From Bacteroidota bacterium (GTDB taxonomy: Bacteria > Bacteroidota > Bacteroidia > Bacteroidales > Marinifilaceae), in the NCBI GenBank assembly GCA_023400335.1, contig JAEXFF010000320.1, forward strand, positions 1 through 5,299: a stretch of DNA of 5,299 nt. The letters are read 5' to 3'. The notes below the pieces were generated by a model. The model saw nothing but the letters and a program-made list of their open reading frames with translations. It did no database searches and was not told the DNA's origin. Shown in pieces: positions 1 to 5,299 of this stretch (position 1 is its first letter; each line of letters begins with the position of its first letter). The translations under genes and the position numbers were made by a program.

Positions 1-168
1 TTCAGTTGCCGTTGCCACAGGAGTTACATCCGCTTTCGATTCTACCAGATTCCAGGTCCCGATAATTGTCGTTTGGTCATTTTTGTCATCATCGCTACAG
101 GCTGCTGTAAGAAATACCGCGGTGAAAACGATCCCCGCCACAATCAAAATTCTTCTTATTGTTTTCAT
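1..168 (-). CDS. Lipoprotein, N-terminal part (gene cut by window edge)
   Basis: The first 56 codons of a minus-strand gene begin at the ATG at 168-166 and stay open to position 1, where the window cuts the gene. The product starts with a basic end (MKTIRR), a hydrophobic stretch (about residues 7-22) and a lipobox-like LTAAC with Cys24, so it should be exported and lipid-anchored. The residues just after the cysteine are SDDD. In Bacteroidota an acidic patch at this position is associated with export of lipoproteins to the cell surface, so surface display is a reasonable inference. The segment GTWNLVESKA (residues 37-46) resembles the opening strand of lipocalin-like Bacteroidota lipoproteins, but the fold cannot be confirmed from so little sequence. 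Position -3 of the lipobox is Thr instead of the usual Leu. I saw no convincing promoter upstream. The function is unknown. Confidence 0.8.
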   Translation of the reverse strand, partial: MKTIRRILIVAGIVFTAVFLTAACSDDDKNDQTTIIGTWNLVESKADVTPVATATE

Positions 169-375
169 AATAGGTATTAGTTTAATTGGTTTATTCGTAG
201 GATTAAACGTTGTAACTTATACTAAGTTTGCGGAATCAGTGATTTTTAACTTTAATCTGTTTTTCTTATTGAATGAAAGCGGATAGGAGGGCAGAAAGGT
301 TTGTTTTTAAAGGTTTGTTCGCATAAATTTAAAGTAAGTAAGAGGAAAAAGTGGAGGATGGGTCGTTGTCTTACA

Positions 376-417
376 AATATTATACCGGTATTTTTGCCGG
401 AAGACGGTATTAATATT
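376..417. repeat. Imperfect inverted repeat (weak hairpin)
   Basis: The arms AATATTATACCG (376-387) and CGGTATTAATATT (405-417) pair as two blocks of six bases separated by a one-base bulge, around a 17-base loop. The outer block is all A/T, so the structure is weak. It lies in the gene-free region about 210 bases upstream of the left lipoprotein start. Its role is unknown: it could be a protein-binding dyad, a remnant repeat or chance. Confidence 0.35.
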
Positions 418-478
418 CCGCTGGTAAAGGAAACTATAATTTTTGAGTTAGGAATGTTTCTCTCTCAGCGAAGTGTGT

Positions 479-516
479 TCATTCCTTACAGAATACCCGG
501 ATTCTGTAAGGAATGA
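479..516 (-). terminator. Strong 3' hairpin after the S9 peptidase gene
   Basis: A perfect 16-base-pair stem, TCATTCCTTACAGAAT (479-494) against ATTCTGTAAGGAATGA (501-516), closes a six-base ACCCGG loop. It begins 13 bases after the stop codon of the peptidase gene, which is where a 3' terminator or mRNA-stabilising hairpin would sit. On the minus strand no run of T follows the stem, so it does not fit the classic intrinsic terminator. The position and perfect stem make a 3'-end role likely, whether for termination, RNA processing or protection from exonucleases. The exact mechanism is inference. Confidence 0.6.
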
Positions 517-529
517 TGAAAGAGTCTGT

Positions 530-2443
530 TTATTCCGTTTTGTCTTCTTTCAGGTGTTTATTAAAGAATTTTTCCATGGCCCGGTAGAATTCGAAACGGT
601 TTTCTTCGTTGTGAAATCCATGACCTTCATTTTCTTTTACCATATAATCGACCTCTACTCCCTTTTGTTTTAAAGCTGCCACCATTTGATCGGATTCTGC
701 TTTATTCACCCGGGGATCGTTGGCACCTTGCACGACAAATAAAGGAGCTTTTATTTTATCAGCATGGAAAACAGGAGAAGCATTTGCCAGCATGAGGCTG
801 TCTTGTACCGGATGACCTACCATTTCATACATCATGTCCAGCATCGGTTTCCAGTAAGGGGGAATCGTATTCAAAAATGTGAAAAGATTGGATACGCCCA
901 CATAATCGACGGCACAAGCATATAAATCCGGAGTAAAAGCAACACCGGCTAAAGTCGCATATCCTCCGTAGCTGCCTCCGTAAATAGCAACTTTAGAAGG
1001 ATCGGCAATACCGTTTTCAATCAACCATTGAACGCCATCTGTAATATCGTTTTGCATCGTTTGTCCCCATTGTTTATAAGACAATTCTGTGAATTTACGT
1101 CCATAACCCGTAGAACCGCGGAAATTCATTTGCAATACGGCATAACCGCGGTTTGCCAGAAACTGGACTTCCGGATTATAGCCCCAGGTATCTCTGGCCC
1201 ATGGCCCCCCATGCGGATTTACGATTACCGGTAAATTACGGGCATTTTTTAATGTATAGCCGACCGGAAGGGTAAGGTATCCTTCTATTTCCAAGCCATC
1301 GCGGCTGGTATATTGAATAGGAATCATAGAAGCCATTTCATCCGGATTAATCCAGGGAGCCAGGTCTGCAATTTTTGTCAGTTGATCTTTATTTACGTCA
1401 TAAAAATAATAGCTCCCCCGCGTTTTGTCATTTGCGGCATAGATAATTTTCATATCTTCGGCTTTATTACTGGCAGCTGTTCCAATTTCGTAATCCGGCA
1501 ACTGGGCTTTTATCCTGTTATATTGGGTTTCTGCATCTTTGTCGAAGAAATGCCGTACAACTCCTTTATGTGCTAAATAGCCGCTATTGGTAATTTTCTT
1601 TTTTGCTTTGGAATAACTTATGCCCCCGATATCATAGCGATCGTTGGCATACAGTTCTTCTATTTCCTCGCAAGTAGACGGATCTACTATTACCAGGGCT
1701 GCTTTATCGCGTCCCAGATTAGATACTGCATATACCTGTTTATTGTCCGGTGTGAATATCTGAAAATCCAGCTGTTCTTTAAAAGATGTCGTCAAAACGG
1801 GACGGAAAGGTTCAGCCTCTGTTTCTCTGTACAGGATCTGGGTGTTGACTCCGTCTACGATGGCATAAGCTACCCGTAATTTCCCGTCGTGGTCTGTCAT
1901 CCATCCCTGAATATTTCCGGGATTTTCAGCCAGTAATGTCATTTCTCCGGTTTCCAGATTTAACCGGTAGGGATCGAAAACTTGCGGATTCCTTTGGTTT
2001 GTACCGATGATAATCAAAGTATCGATCTCTTCCAGGGGATCAATAATGGTCGTCCGTACCCCCGGTATTGCAGTATAGGCTTTGGCACCGCTTCCGTCTA
2101 AGTTAATACCGAAAAGTTGGTAATTTTCATCTCCTCCCGTATCTTTTAAATAGAGAATACGATTATTATTTCCCCAAAAATATCCGGCAATGTCCCGCTC
2201 CGTTTCATGGGTAATCCGTTTTGCCGTATCACTCCCTACTTCTTGAATATAAATGTTTAAACGACTCTGATAGGGAGCCATGTATGAAAAATACTTTCCG
2301 TCCGGAGAAATAGAATAAGAGGTTTTTTCAGAATTTTTAAAAAAATCCTCTATTGGGATTTGACGTACTTCTTTGGGAGAACAGGCATAGAGAAAAACCA
2401 TAGTAAATGCCCATATCCCTATGTGTAATTGATTTTTTTTCAT
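530..2443 (-). CDS. S9 family prolyl oligopeptidase-type serine peptidase, lipoprotein
   Basis: This 637-residue serine peptidase probably cleaves short peptides in the envelope. Residues 1-21 form a lipoprotein signal (MKKNQ, hydrophobic core, LYAC with Cys21). No acidic patch follows the cysteine (SPKE), so periplasmic anchoring is a reasonable guess. Residues from about 25 to 365 look like the beta-propeller that gates the active site in this family (SISPDGKYFSY, a GGDENYQLF segment). Residues from about 375 to 635 form the alpha/beta-hydrolase domain: HGGPWA (411-416, oxyanion region), GGSYGGYA with Ser491, Asp576 in GANDPRV, and His608 in EGHGF. The triad is complete and the length is normal. 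The pattern resembles acylaminoacyl-peptidase-like S9C members more than DPP IV, but the true substrate cannot be read from sequence. The gene has its own promoter (2533-2563) and a 3' hairpin, so it is probably transcribed alone. Confidence 0.95.
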   Translation of the reverse strand: MKKNQLHIGIWAFTMVFLYACSPKEVRQIPIEDFFKNSEKTSYSISPDGKYFSYMAPYQSRLNIYIQEVGSDTAKRITHETERDIAGYFWGNNNRILYLKDTGGDENYQLFGINLDGSGAKAYTAIPGVRTTIIDPLEEIDTLIIIGTNQRNPQVFDPYRLNLETGEMTLLAENPGNIQGWMTDHDGKLRVAYAIVDGVNTQILYRETEAEPFRPVLTTSFKEQLDFQIFTPDNKQVYAVSNLGRDKAALVIVDPSTCEEIEELYANDRYDIGGISYSKAKKKITNSGYLAHKGVVRHFFDKDAETQYNRIKAQLPDYEIGTAASNKAEDMKIIYAANDKTRGSYYFYDVNKDQLTKIADLAPWINPDEMASMIPIQYTSRDGLEIEGYLTLPVGYTLKNARNLPVIVNPHGGPWARDTWGYNPEVQFLANRGYAVLQMNFRGSTGYGRKFTELSYKQWGQTMQNDITDGVQWLIENGIADPSKVAIYGGSYGGYATLAGVAFTPDLYACAVDYVGVSNLFTFLNTIPPYWKPMLDMMYEMVGHPVQDSLMLANASPVFHADKIKAPLFVVQGANDPRVNKAESDQMVAALKQKGVEVDYMVKENEGHGFHNEENRFEFYRAMEKFFNKHLKEDKTE

Positions 2444-2532
2444 AGGATTTAATTTTGAGATTATATTTTTATAAAAAAGAAAAAATGCTAATATACTGCA
2501 TTCTGTTTCCTGGAATGAAGAAGTTAACTGAA

Positions 2533-2563
2533 CAAAAATAAATAAATAATTAATTGTGTCAAA
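2533..2563 (-). promoter_or_regulatory. Bacteroidota-type promoter for the S9 peptidase gene
   Basis: Read on the minus strand, TTTG (2563-2560) is followed after 19 bases by TATTTTTG (2540-2533). This exactly matches the Bacteroidota consensus TTTG / TAnnTTTG at normal spacing. Transcription should start near 2526, leaving a leader of roughly 80 bases before the ATG at 2443. The leader is very A/T-rich, with no clear ribosome binding site, as is common in this phylum. Confidence 0.75.
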
Positions 2564-2661
2564 ATAGGAGAGATAAAAAACGGGTTCTAAAGGAATAGGC
2601 TGAGTTTATAATTGTATAACGGAAGGGAAGAAATCAACCTTCGTAATTTATTAAAAGGAAA

Positions 2662-2678
2662 ATTTGTATCCCACAAAT
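2662..2678. promoter_or_regulatory. Dyad overlapping the -33 box, possible operator
   Basis: ATTTGT (2662-2667) and ACAAAT (2673-2678) form a perfect inverted repeat with a five-base spacer. The left arm contains the TTTG -33 element of the rightward promoter, so a protein bound here could block or modify polymerase binding. No regulator gene lies beside it, and six-base A/T-rich arms can arise by chance. Confidence 0.3.
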
Positions 2679-2694
2679 GCTTTTTATACTTTTG
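2663..2694 (+). promoter_or_regulatory. Bacteroidota-type promoter for the 96-residue protein gene
   Basis: TTTG (2663-2666) is followed after 20 bases by TACTTTTG (2687-2694), a full match to the Bacteroidota -33/-7 consensus. Transcription should start close to 2700, so the leader before the ATG at 2718 would be under 20 bases. The promoter faces away from the S9 peptidase promoter, about 100 bases distant, so the two genes share a divergent control region. Confidence 0.75.
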
Positions 2695-2717
2695 AGAAAA
2701 TTTAAACGAAATGCGCT

Positions 2718-3008
2718 ATGGCAAGTATTAGAAGATTAAAGAAAGATGTAGATTATCTGACATTTTCGGTAATAGGTGACTGTTTTAATTATAGTATCGT
2801 AAGTGGTAAAAGTAATCCTCAGGTCAGTGAAATTGTTAAAAATATTATTGCTACCCGGAATGATTTGAGAGGCAGGATTAATGCAGGCAAAAAAAATCAG
2901 GAAAAGAAGGAGATTAAAAACTATTATAATGCTATTTTTAATGATTTATTAAAGAGTGTGGACCAAGCTTTTACCGAACTGAGTGAAACAGTGAAAAAAG
3001 CCGAATAA
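2718..3008 (+). CDS. Small protein of unknown function (96 residues)
   Basis: The product is 96 residues, with no signal peptide or membrane segment, so it should be cytoplasmic. An in-frame TAA at 2703-2705 with no start codon after it fixes the ATG at 2718. It begins with a basic stretch (MASIRRLKKDVDYLTF) and a single Cys near residue 22. The region from about residue 37 to the end is charged (RNDLRGRINAGKKNQEKKE) and looks mainly helical, possibly coiled-coil, with an acidic C-terminal helix (DQAFTELSETVKKAE). I recognise no named domain. The opening recalls small hypothetical proteins that I associate with Bacteroidales genomes, but this is memory and not a search. A consensus promoter and an internal codon structure make it very likely a real gene. 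It precedes the metalloprotease gene by 122 bases, with a terminator-like hairpin between them, so a shared role is possible but unproven. Confidence 0.85.
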   Translation: MASIRRLKKDVDYLTFSVIGDCFNYSIVSGKSNPQVSEIVKNIIATRNDLRGRINAGKKNQEKKEIKNYYNAIFNDLLKSVDQAFTELSETVKKAE

Positions 3009-3062
3009 ACCCTCTTTATGATCCGAGAGTTCGGTTTTTATTTCCGAATGTTGATTTTTTTT
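3001..3062 (+). terminator. Weak T-rich hairpin cluster at the end of the 96-residue gene
   Basis: CCGAA at 3001-3005 (last codons of the gene) can pair with TTCGG at 3030-3034. A short CCGA-GAGT-TCGG hairpin (3023-3034) competes for the same arm. Either is followed by TTTTTATTT. TTCGG can also pair with CCGAA at 3044-3048, and a run of eight T follows at 3055-3062. Each stem is only four or five pairs, so termination here would be partial at best. The stronger hairpin at 3075-3115 is the better terminator. Confidence 0.35.
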
Positions 3063-3074
3063 AATGCAGATATC

Positions 3075-3115
3075 TAAAGGAAGCCGGAAAATTAGTTTAC
3101 GGCTTCTTTTATTTT
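3075..3115 (+). terminator. Intrinsic terminator-like hairpin between the 96-residue gene and the metalloprotease gene
   Basis: GAAGCCG (3080-3086) pairs with CGGCTTC (3100-3106). Outer A/T pairs and one G-T wobble extend the stem to about 12 pairs (3075-3086 with 3100-3111), around a 13-base loop. T-rich sequence follows (TTTTATTTT, 3107-3115), fitting an intrinsic terminator on the plus strand. The T tract ends one base before the metalloprotease ribosome binding site, so this hairpin must also shape the start of any message that reads into that gene. Confidence 0.65.
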
Positions 3116-3123
3116 GGAGGGGG
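3116..3123 (+). promoter_or_regulatory. Strong Shine-Dalgarno site of the metalloprotease gene
   Basis: GGAGGGGG lies seven bases before the ATG at 3131 and is a strong match to the anti-Shine-Dalgarno end of 16S rRNA. Such sites are uncommon in Bacteroidota, where A/T-rich leaders are the rule, and none of the other genes here shows one. It supports the ATG at 3131 as the true start. Confidence 0.7.
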
Positions 3124-3130
3124 ACTAAAT

Positions 3131-3838
3131 ATGGAATATATTGAAATAGAGGGTATTGGTAAAATAAAGGTGAGAAGGGGTGCCCATATCCGTTTTTTTA
3201 CGGTTCGGGTAGCTCCGGGAAAGGATGTCTGGGTAAATGTACCTTCCGGGGTCAGTAAGCGGCAGTTAAAGAATTTTCTTGTGGAAAAGAGAGAATGGAT
3301 TCTGCAAAACAGGGAACGGATGAAATTGTATGAACAGGAGACAGGTTTAGGCTTGAAAATAGGGGCTGAAATAAAAACGAAAATGCATGTTTTGAACGTT
3401 GCTGAATCCGATACATTAAAGCCAATCTATAAAATAGAAGGGAATTATATAACTTTATGGATTCCCCGGGGGACAGAATACGCGGGCATAAAGAAGTTTG
3501 TTGAAAAATTTTTACTGGAGATATACAGAATGGAATGCCGGCGGCTTTTGCCGGAGCGCGTTCGTCTGTTAGCCGGAAAATATGGATTTAAATACAATCG
3601 TTTGTCGTTTCGGAATAATGTTTCCAATTGGGGAAGTTGTTCTCATGATGATCATATCAGCTTGAATATTAAACTAATGAAGCTTCCGGATAAATTGATC
3701 GATTATGTCATTTTACATGAATTATGTCATACCTTGGAAAAAAACCATTCTGCCGCTTTTTGGGCATTGGTGAAAAAAGTATGTCCGGATTATGGAGATT
3801 GCAGGCGGGCACTGCGTACATATAATACCCGCCTTTAA
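3131..3838 (+). CDS. YgjP/SprT-like (DUF45) zinc metalloprotease family protein
   Basis: The 235-residue product is a predicted cytoplasmic zinc-dependent hydrolase of the YgjP (DUF45, M48-like) family. The N-terminal half carries the usual strand-rich start (IGKIKVRRG; VRVAPGKDVWVNVPSG) and a helix ending KREWILQNRERM (about residues 53-64). The C-terminal domain has SNWGSCS (165-171) and HELCH (196-200), which gives two zinc ligands and the catalytic Glu197. His206 in KNHSAAFW is the expected third ligand. Length and domain order are typical. The WGSCS motif usually reads SRWGSCS; here Asn166 replaces the Arg, outside the zinc site. The physiological substrate of the family is not well established, so I give no symbol. 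No promoter of its own is visible, so it probably relies on read-through from the 96-residue gene or on an unrecognised promoter. Its stop codon overlaps that of the convergent lipoprotein gene. Confidence 0.92.
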   Translation: MEYIEIEGIGKIKVRRGAHIRFFTVRVAPGKDVWVNVPSGVSKRQLKNFLVEKREWILQNRERMKLYEQETGLGLKIGAEIKTKMHVLNVAESDTLKPIYKIEGNYITLWIPRGTEYAGIKKFVEKFLLEIYRMECRRLLPERVRLLAGKYGFKYNRLSFRNNVSNWGSCSHDDHISLNIKLMKLPDKLIDYVILHELCHTLEKNHSAAFWALVKKVCPDYGDCRRALRTYNTRL

Positions 3839-3842
3839 TTTT
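3803..3842 (+). terminator. Terminator embedded in the 3' end of the metalloprotease gene
   Basis: AGGCGGG (3803-3809) pairs perfectly with CCCGCCT (3828-3834) around an 18-base loop, and TTTAATTTT follows. The stem lies inside the last dozen codons of the gene and the T tract covers the stop codon. This suits a plus-strand intrinsic terminator. The same stem forms in the opposite transcript but lacks a T tract there. Confidence 0.5.
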
Positions 3843-4332
3843 GCCGTTGCATGAAATAACTCACATTTGCAGACAGAATCCGATCGTAAAAAGAAGGATG
3901 TAAAACCTGCAGAATCGACATATAGGATTCTGTCGTAAGGGTAAATTGCATCACCGGGTTTTGAAGCTCGACCGTTCCCTCCAGAAGTAAAGGCAGTTGA
4001 CTGGGTGGAGTAATTTTCAGGTAATTTTTGTGATAGGAGTAAGGCAGGACGGCAGGGCGTTGCCATTCCATATAATCAATTACCAGATGTATACTGTCTT
4101 CCCGGAAGGTAATAACGGAACCTTCATTGAAAAAAGTATAATCTAACAGGGAATCCCGTAGCGCTGCTTCATCTTCTCCGACCCTGGGCCATACGTTGAT
4201 CGTTTTGTTTTGAACGATCCAACTCCCTTCCAGCAGTTCATTTTTAGAATCCTTGGGATCGTCCCCGCAAGCAATAAATATTAACAGGCTTATCAGGCAA
4301 ATTAGAAAGTGAAATGTATGGCGGGTATTCAT
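3835..4332 (-). CDS. Lipoprotein of unknown function (165 residues)
   Basis: Residues 1-22 form a lipoprotein signal: a short start with Arg/His, a long hydrophobic core (about 7-21) and FIAC with Cys22. The following GDD is acidic, which in Bacteroidota is compatible with transport to the outer surface. The mature part starts with a charged linker (DDPKDSKNE), then GSWIVQNKTINVWP (36-49). Several short strand-like segments follow (GSVITFREDSIHLVID; PYSYHKNYLKI; TVELQNPVMQFTL). The GSW opening and beta pattern recall lipocalin-like Bacteroidota lipoproteins, and the left-edge lipoprotein has a similar GTW start. A lipocalin-like fold is therefore inferred, not shown, and I see no ligand-binding or catalytic motif. 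The gene is convergent with the metalloprotease, and the two stops share TTAA (3835-3838). Its 5' side is divergent with mrp. A degenerate promoter may lie at 4364-4391. Confidence 0.85.
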   Translation of the reverse strand: MNTRHTFHFLICLISLLIFIACGDDPKDSKNELLEGSWIVQNKTINVWPRVGEDEAALRDSLLDYTFFNEGSVITFREDSIHLVIDYMEWQRPAVLPYSYHKNYLKITPPSQLPLLLEGTVELQNPVMQFTLTTESYMSILQVLHPSFYDRILSANVSYFMQRQN

Positions 4333-4363
4333 TATTATTCGGTTTTTTATTAAAAATAGACTA

Positions 4364-4391
4364 CAAAGGAGTAATACGGTTAAAAAAACAA
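4364..4391 (-). promoter_or_regulatory. Weak candidate promoter for the 165-residue lipoprotein gene
   Basis: On the minus strand TTG (4391-4389) precedes CTCCTTTG (4371-4364) with about 17 bases between. The TTTG half of the -7 box is present but its TA is displaced (TACTCCTTTG), and the spacing is short for the Bacteroidota consensus. It would give a leader of about 25 bases to the ATG at 4332. The position is right, the match is poor. Confidence 0.3.
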
Positions 4392-4441
4392 GAGGTTATA
4401 TAAATCCTTTTTTTTAACGGAAATAACTATGTAAAAAATTG

Positions 4442-4449
4442 TATCTTTG
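4442..4449 (+). promoter_or_regulatory. Promoter -7 box for mrp
   Basis: TATCTTTG matches the Bacteroidota TAnnTTTG consensus exactly and lies 66 bases before the mrp start. No TTTG is present 19-21 bases upstream, only a T run (4408-4415) somewhat too far away, so the -33 element is weak or absent. Transcription should begin near 4456 and give a leader of about 60 bases. Confidence 0.55.
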
Positions 4450-4515
4450 TTTTTTGAAGAGAATGGAAAAGAACAGAATATTTTTCAAAGATAAAGCGGA
4501 ATAAATTTTAAAGAT

Positions 4516-5299
4516 ATGTTACAAAACCAATTGAAGCAGATACGTGATATATTATCAGAAGTGAAGTATCCCGGTACTTCTAAAGATATTGTATCCCTGG
4601 ATATGGTACAGGGAATTAAAATAGAAGGGAATAAAGTTGTATTTCGTTTGGTATTTCAGAAGGCGAATGATCCTTTTGTACAGACGATAAAAAAGAAATG
4701 CGAGTCTGTCCTTCAGGAAAAAACGGAATTTAAGCTGGTGGAAATAGAGGTTGTTTTTCAGCAGGATTTGGAAAGGCCTTTGTCTCTGGAAAAGGTTTCC
4801 CATATTATAGCTGTATCTTCCGGAAAGGGGGGAGTAGGGAAATCCACTGTGGCGGCTAACCTGGCAGTTGCCTTGGCTTTACAGGGATATAAAGTAGGAT
4901 TGGTAGATGCCGATATTTTCGGACCTTCCATTCCCAAAATGTTCGGTTGTGAAGAGGCTCAGCCTTATATGACAGAAGCAGACGGAAAAGAATATATTGT
5001 CCCTGTAGAAAAGTATGGGGTGAAATTATTATCGATCGGATTTTTCGTTGAACCGGATTCAGCAACGGTATGGAGAGGACCTATGGCTTCCAATGCCTTA
5101 AAGCAAATGGTAGAGCAGGGATTTTGGGAGGAATTGGATTATATGCTGATTGATTTACCTCCTGGTACCAGTGATATTCATTTAACATTGGTACAGACGG
5201 TCGCATTGACAGGGGCTATCGTGGTTACAACTCCCCAGCAAGTGGCTTTGGCAGATGCAATTAAAGGAATTAATATGTTTGAATCACCCGGTATTCAGG
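4516..5299 (+). CDS. mrp: Mrp/ApbC/NBP35 family iron-sulfur cluster carrier ATPase (3' end beyond window)
   Basis: The frame is open from the ATG at 4516 to the window edge, giving 261 complete codons of a protein that is usually about 350-380 residues. An in-frame TAA at 4492-4494 with no start after it fixes this ATG. Residues 1 to about 85 match the small MIP18/DUF59-type domain often fused to bacterial Mrp. The ATPase domain follows: deviant Walker A GKGGVGKS (103-110), LVDADIFGPSIP (129-140), WRGPM (187-191), and LIDLPPGTSD (211-220) as the Walker B/DLPPGT signature. VVTTPQQVALADA (236-248) is also typical. Family members bind a [4Fe-4S] cluster between subunits and pass it to apo-proteins in the cytoplasm. 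The C-terminal CxxC cluster-binding cysteines lie past the edge and cannot be checked. The gene is divergent from the lipoprotein gene and has a consensus -7 box. Confidence 0.95.
   Translation, partial: MLQNQLKQIRDILSEVKYPGTSKDIVSLDMVQGIKIEGNKVVFRLVFQKANDPFVQTIKKKCESVLQEKTEFKLVEIEVVFQQDLERPLSLEKVSHIIAVSSGKGGVGKSTVAANLAVALALQGYKVGLVDADIFGPSIPKMFGCEEAQPYMTEADGKEYIVPVEKYGVKLLSIGFFVEPDSATVWRGPMASNALKQMVEQGFWEELDYMLIDLPPGTSDIHLTLVQTVALTGAIVVTTPQQVALADAIKGINMFESPGIQ

Larger units (their letters stand above)
169..529. other. Gene-free region between two minus-strand genes
   Basis: These 361 bases separate the start of the left lipoprotein gene from the stop of the S9 peptidase gene. They hold a weak hairpin (376-417) and a strong one (479-516), described separately. 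I looked on the minus strand for a TTTG/TAnnTTTG promoter for the lipoprotein gene and found only degenerate matches, so its promoter is not identified. A plus-strand TAAGTTTG at 223-230 matches the -7 consensus but lacks a -33 partner and has no gene to serve. A 53-codon reading frame from the ATG at 358 ends inside the strong hairpin and looks like chance. Confidence 0.6.

Noticed and set aside
223..230. Plus-strand TAAGTTTG matching the -7 promoter consensus
   Set aside because: It has no -33 element at the right distance and no credible plus-strand gene follows it.
83..286. Plus-strand 67-codon reading frame with hydrophobic segments
   Set aside because: It lies antisense to the signal peptide of the left lipoprotein gene. 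Its hydrophobic look comes from reading that A/T-rich region backwards, and it has no promoter or homology that I recognise.
301..516. Plus-strand reading frame from a TTG, with an internal ATG at 358 after GGAGG
   Set aside because: The product resembles no known protein and the frame ends inside the strong hairpin. A chance Shine-Dalgarno-like match is weak evidence in Bacteroidota.
2470..2502. Small AATGC/GCATT hairpin followed by T-rich sequence in the peptidase leader (minus strand), like an attenuator
   Set aside because: The stem has only five pairs in a very A/T-rich leader and no competing structure was seen, so it is most likely chance.
2606..2619. TTATA-ATTG-TATAA dyad in the divergent control region
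   Set aside because: Five-base A/T arms are common by chance in this A/T-rich spacer, and the dyad lies outside both promoters.
3722..4066. Minus-strand 114-codon reading frame
   Set aside because: It crosses the ends of the metalloprotease and lipoprotein genes in another frame. Both of those have clear motifs, so this is a shadow.
3824..4329. Ten-base inverted repeat AATACCCGCC / GGCGGGTATT bracketing the 165-residue lipoprotein gene
   Set aside because: Several ten-base matches are expected by chance in a window of this size. The arms do not extend, there is no target-site duplication, and the left arm is already explained by the metalloprotease terminator.
4555..5065. Minus-strand reading frames of 82 and 69 codons
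   Set aside because: Both are antisense to mrp, whose protein motifs are unmistakable.

Overview
This window looks like ordinary chromosomal DNA from a member of the Bacteroidota, most likely order Bacteroidales. The evidence is AT-rich DNA, three lipoproteins in a short stretch, and several promoters of the Bacteroidota type (TTTG, about 19-20 bases, then TAnnTTTG) instead of the -35/-10 type. I cannot name the genus with confidence.

Layout from left to right. Positions 1-168 hold the 5' part of a minus-strand lipoprotein gene that runs out of the window. Positions 169-529 are gene-free and hold two inverted repeats. Positions 530-2443 (minus) encode a 637-residue lipid-anchored serine peptidase of the prolyl oligopeptidase family S9 with an intact catalytic triad. 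Positions 2444-2717 are a divergent control region with one consensus promoter facing each way. Rightward come a 96-residue protein of unknown function (2718-3008), a terminator-like hairpin, and a YgjP/SprT-like zinc metalloprotease gene (3131-3838) with a strong ribosome binding site. A minus-strand lipoprotein gene (3835-4332) meets it tail to tail with a 4-base stop-codon overlap. After a second divergent control region, the 5' two-thirds or so of mrp/apbC (iron-sulfur cluster carrier P-loop ATPase) runs from 4516 off the right edge.

The genes do not form one pathway. The peptidase and the lipoproteins are cell-envelope proteins. The YgjP-like protein and Mrp are cytoplasmic housekeeping-type proteins. 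Alternating strands and separate promoters suggest mostly single-gene transcription units. The only possible operon is the 96-residue protein with the metalloprotease, and a terminator-like hairpin separates them.

I see no mobile element, CRISPR array, tRNA, rRNA or defence cassette. I did not find a convincing new system. The points most worth a second look are the hairpin butted against the metalloprotease ribosome binding site, the dyad over the -33 box of the 96-residue gene, and the long perfect hairpin after the peptidase gene.
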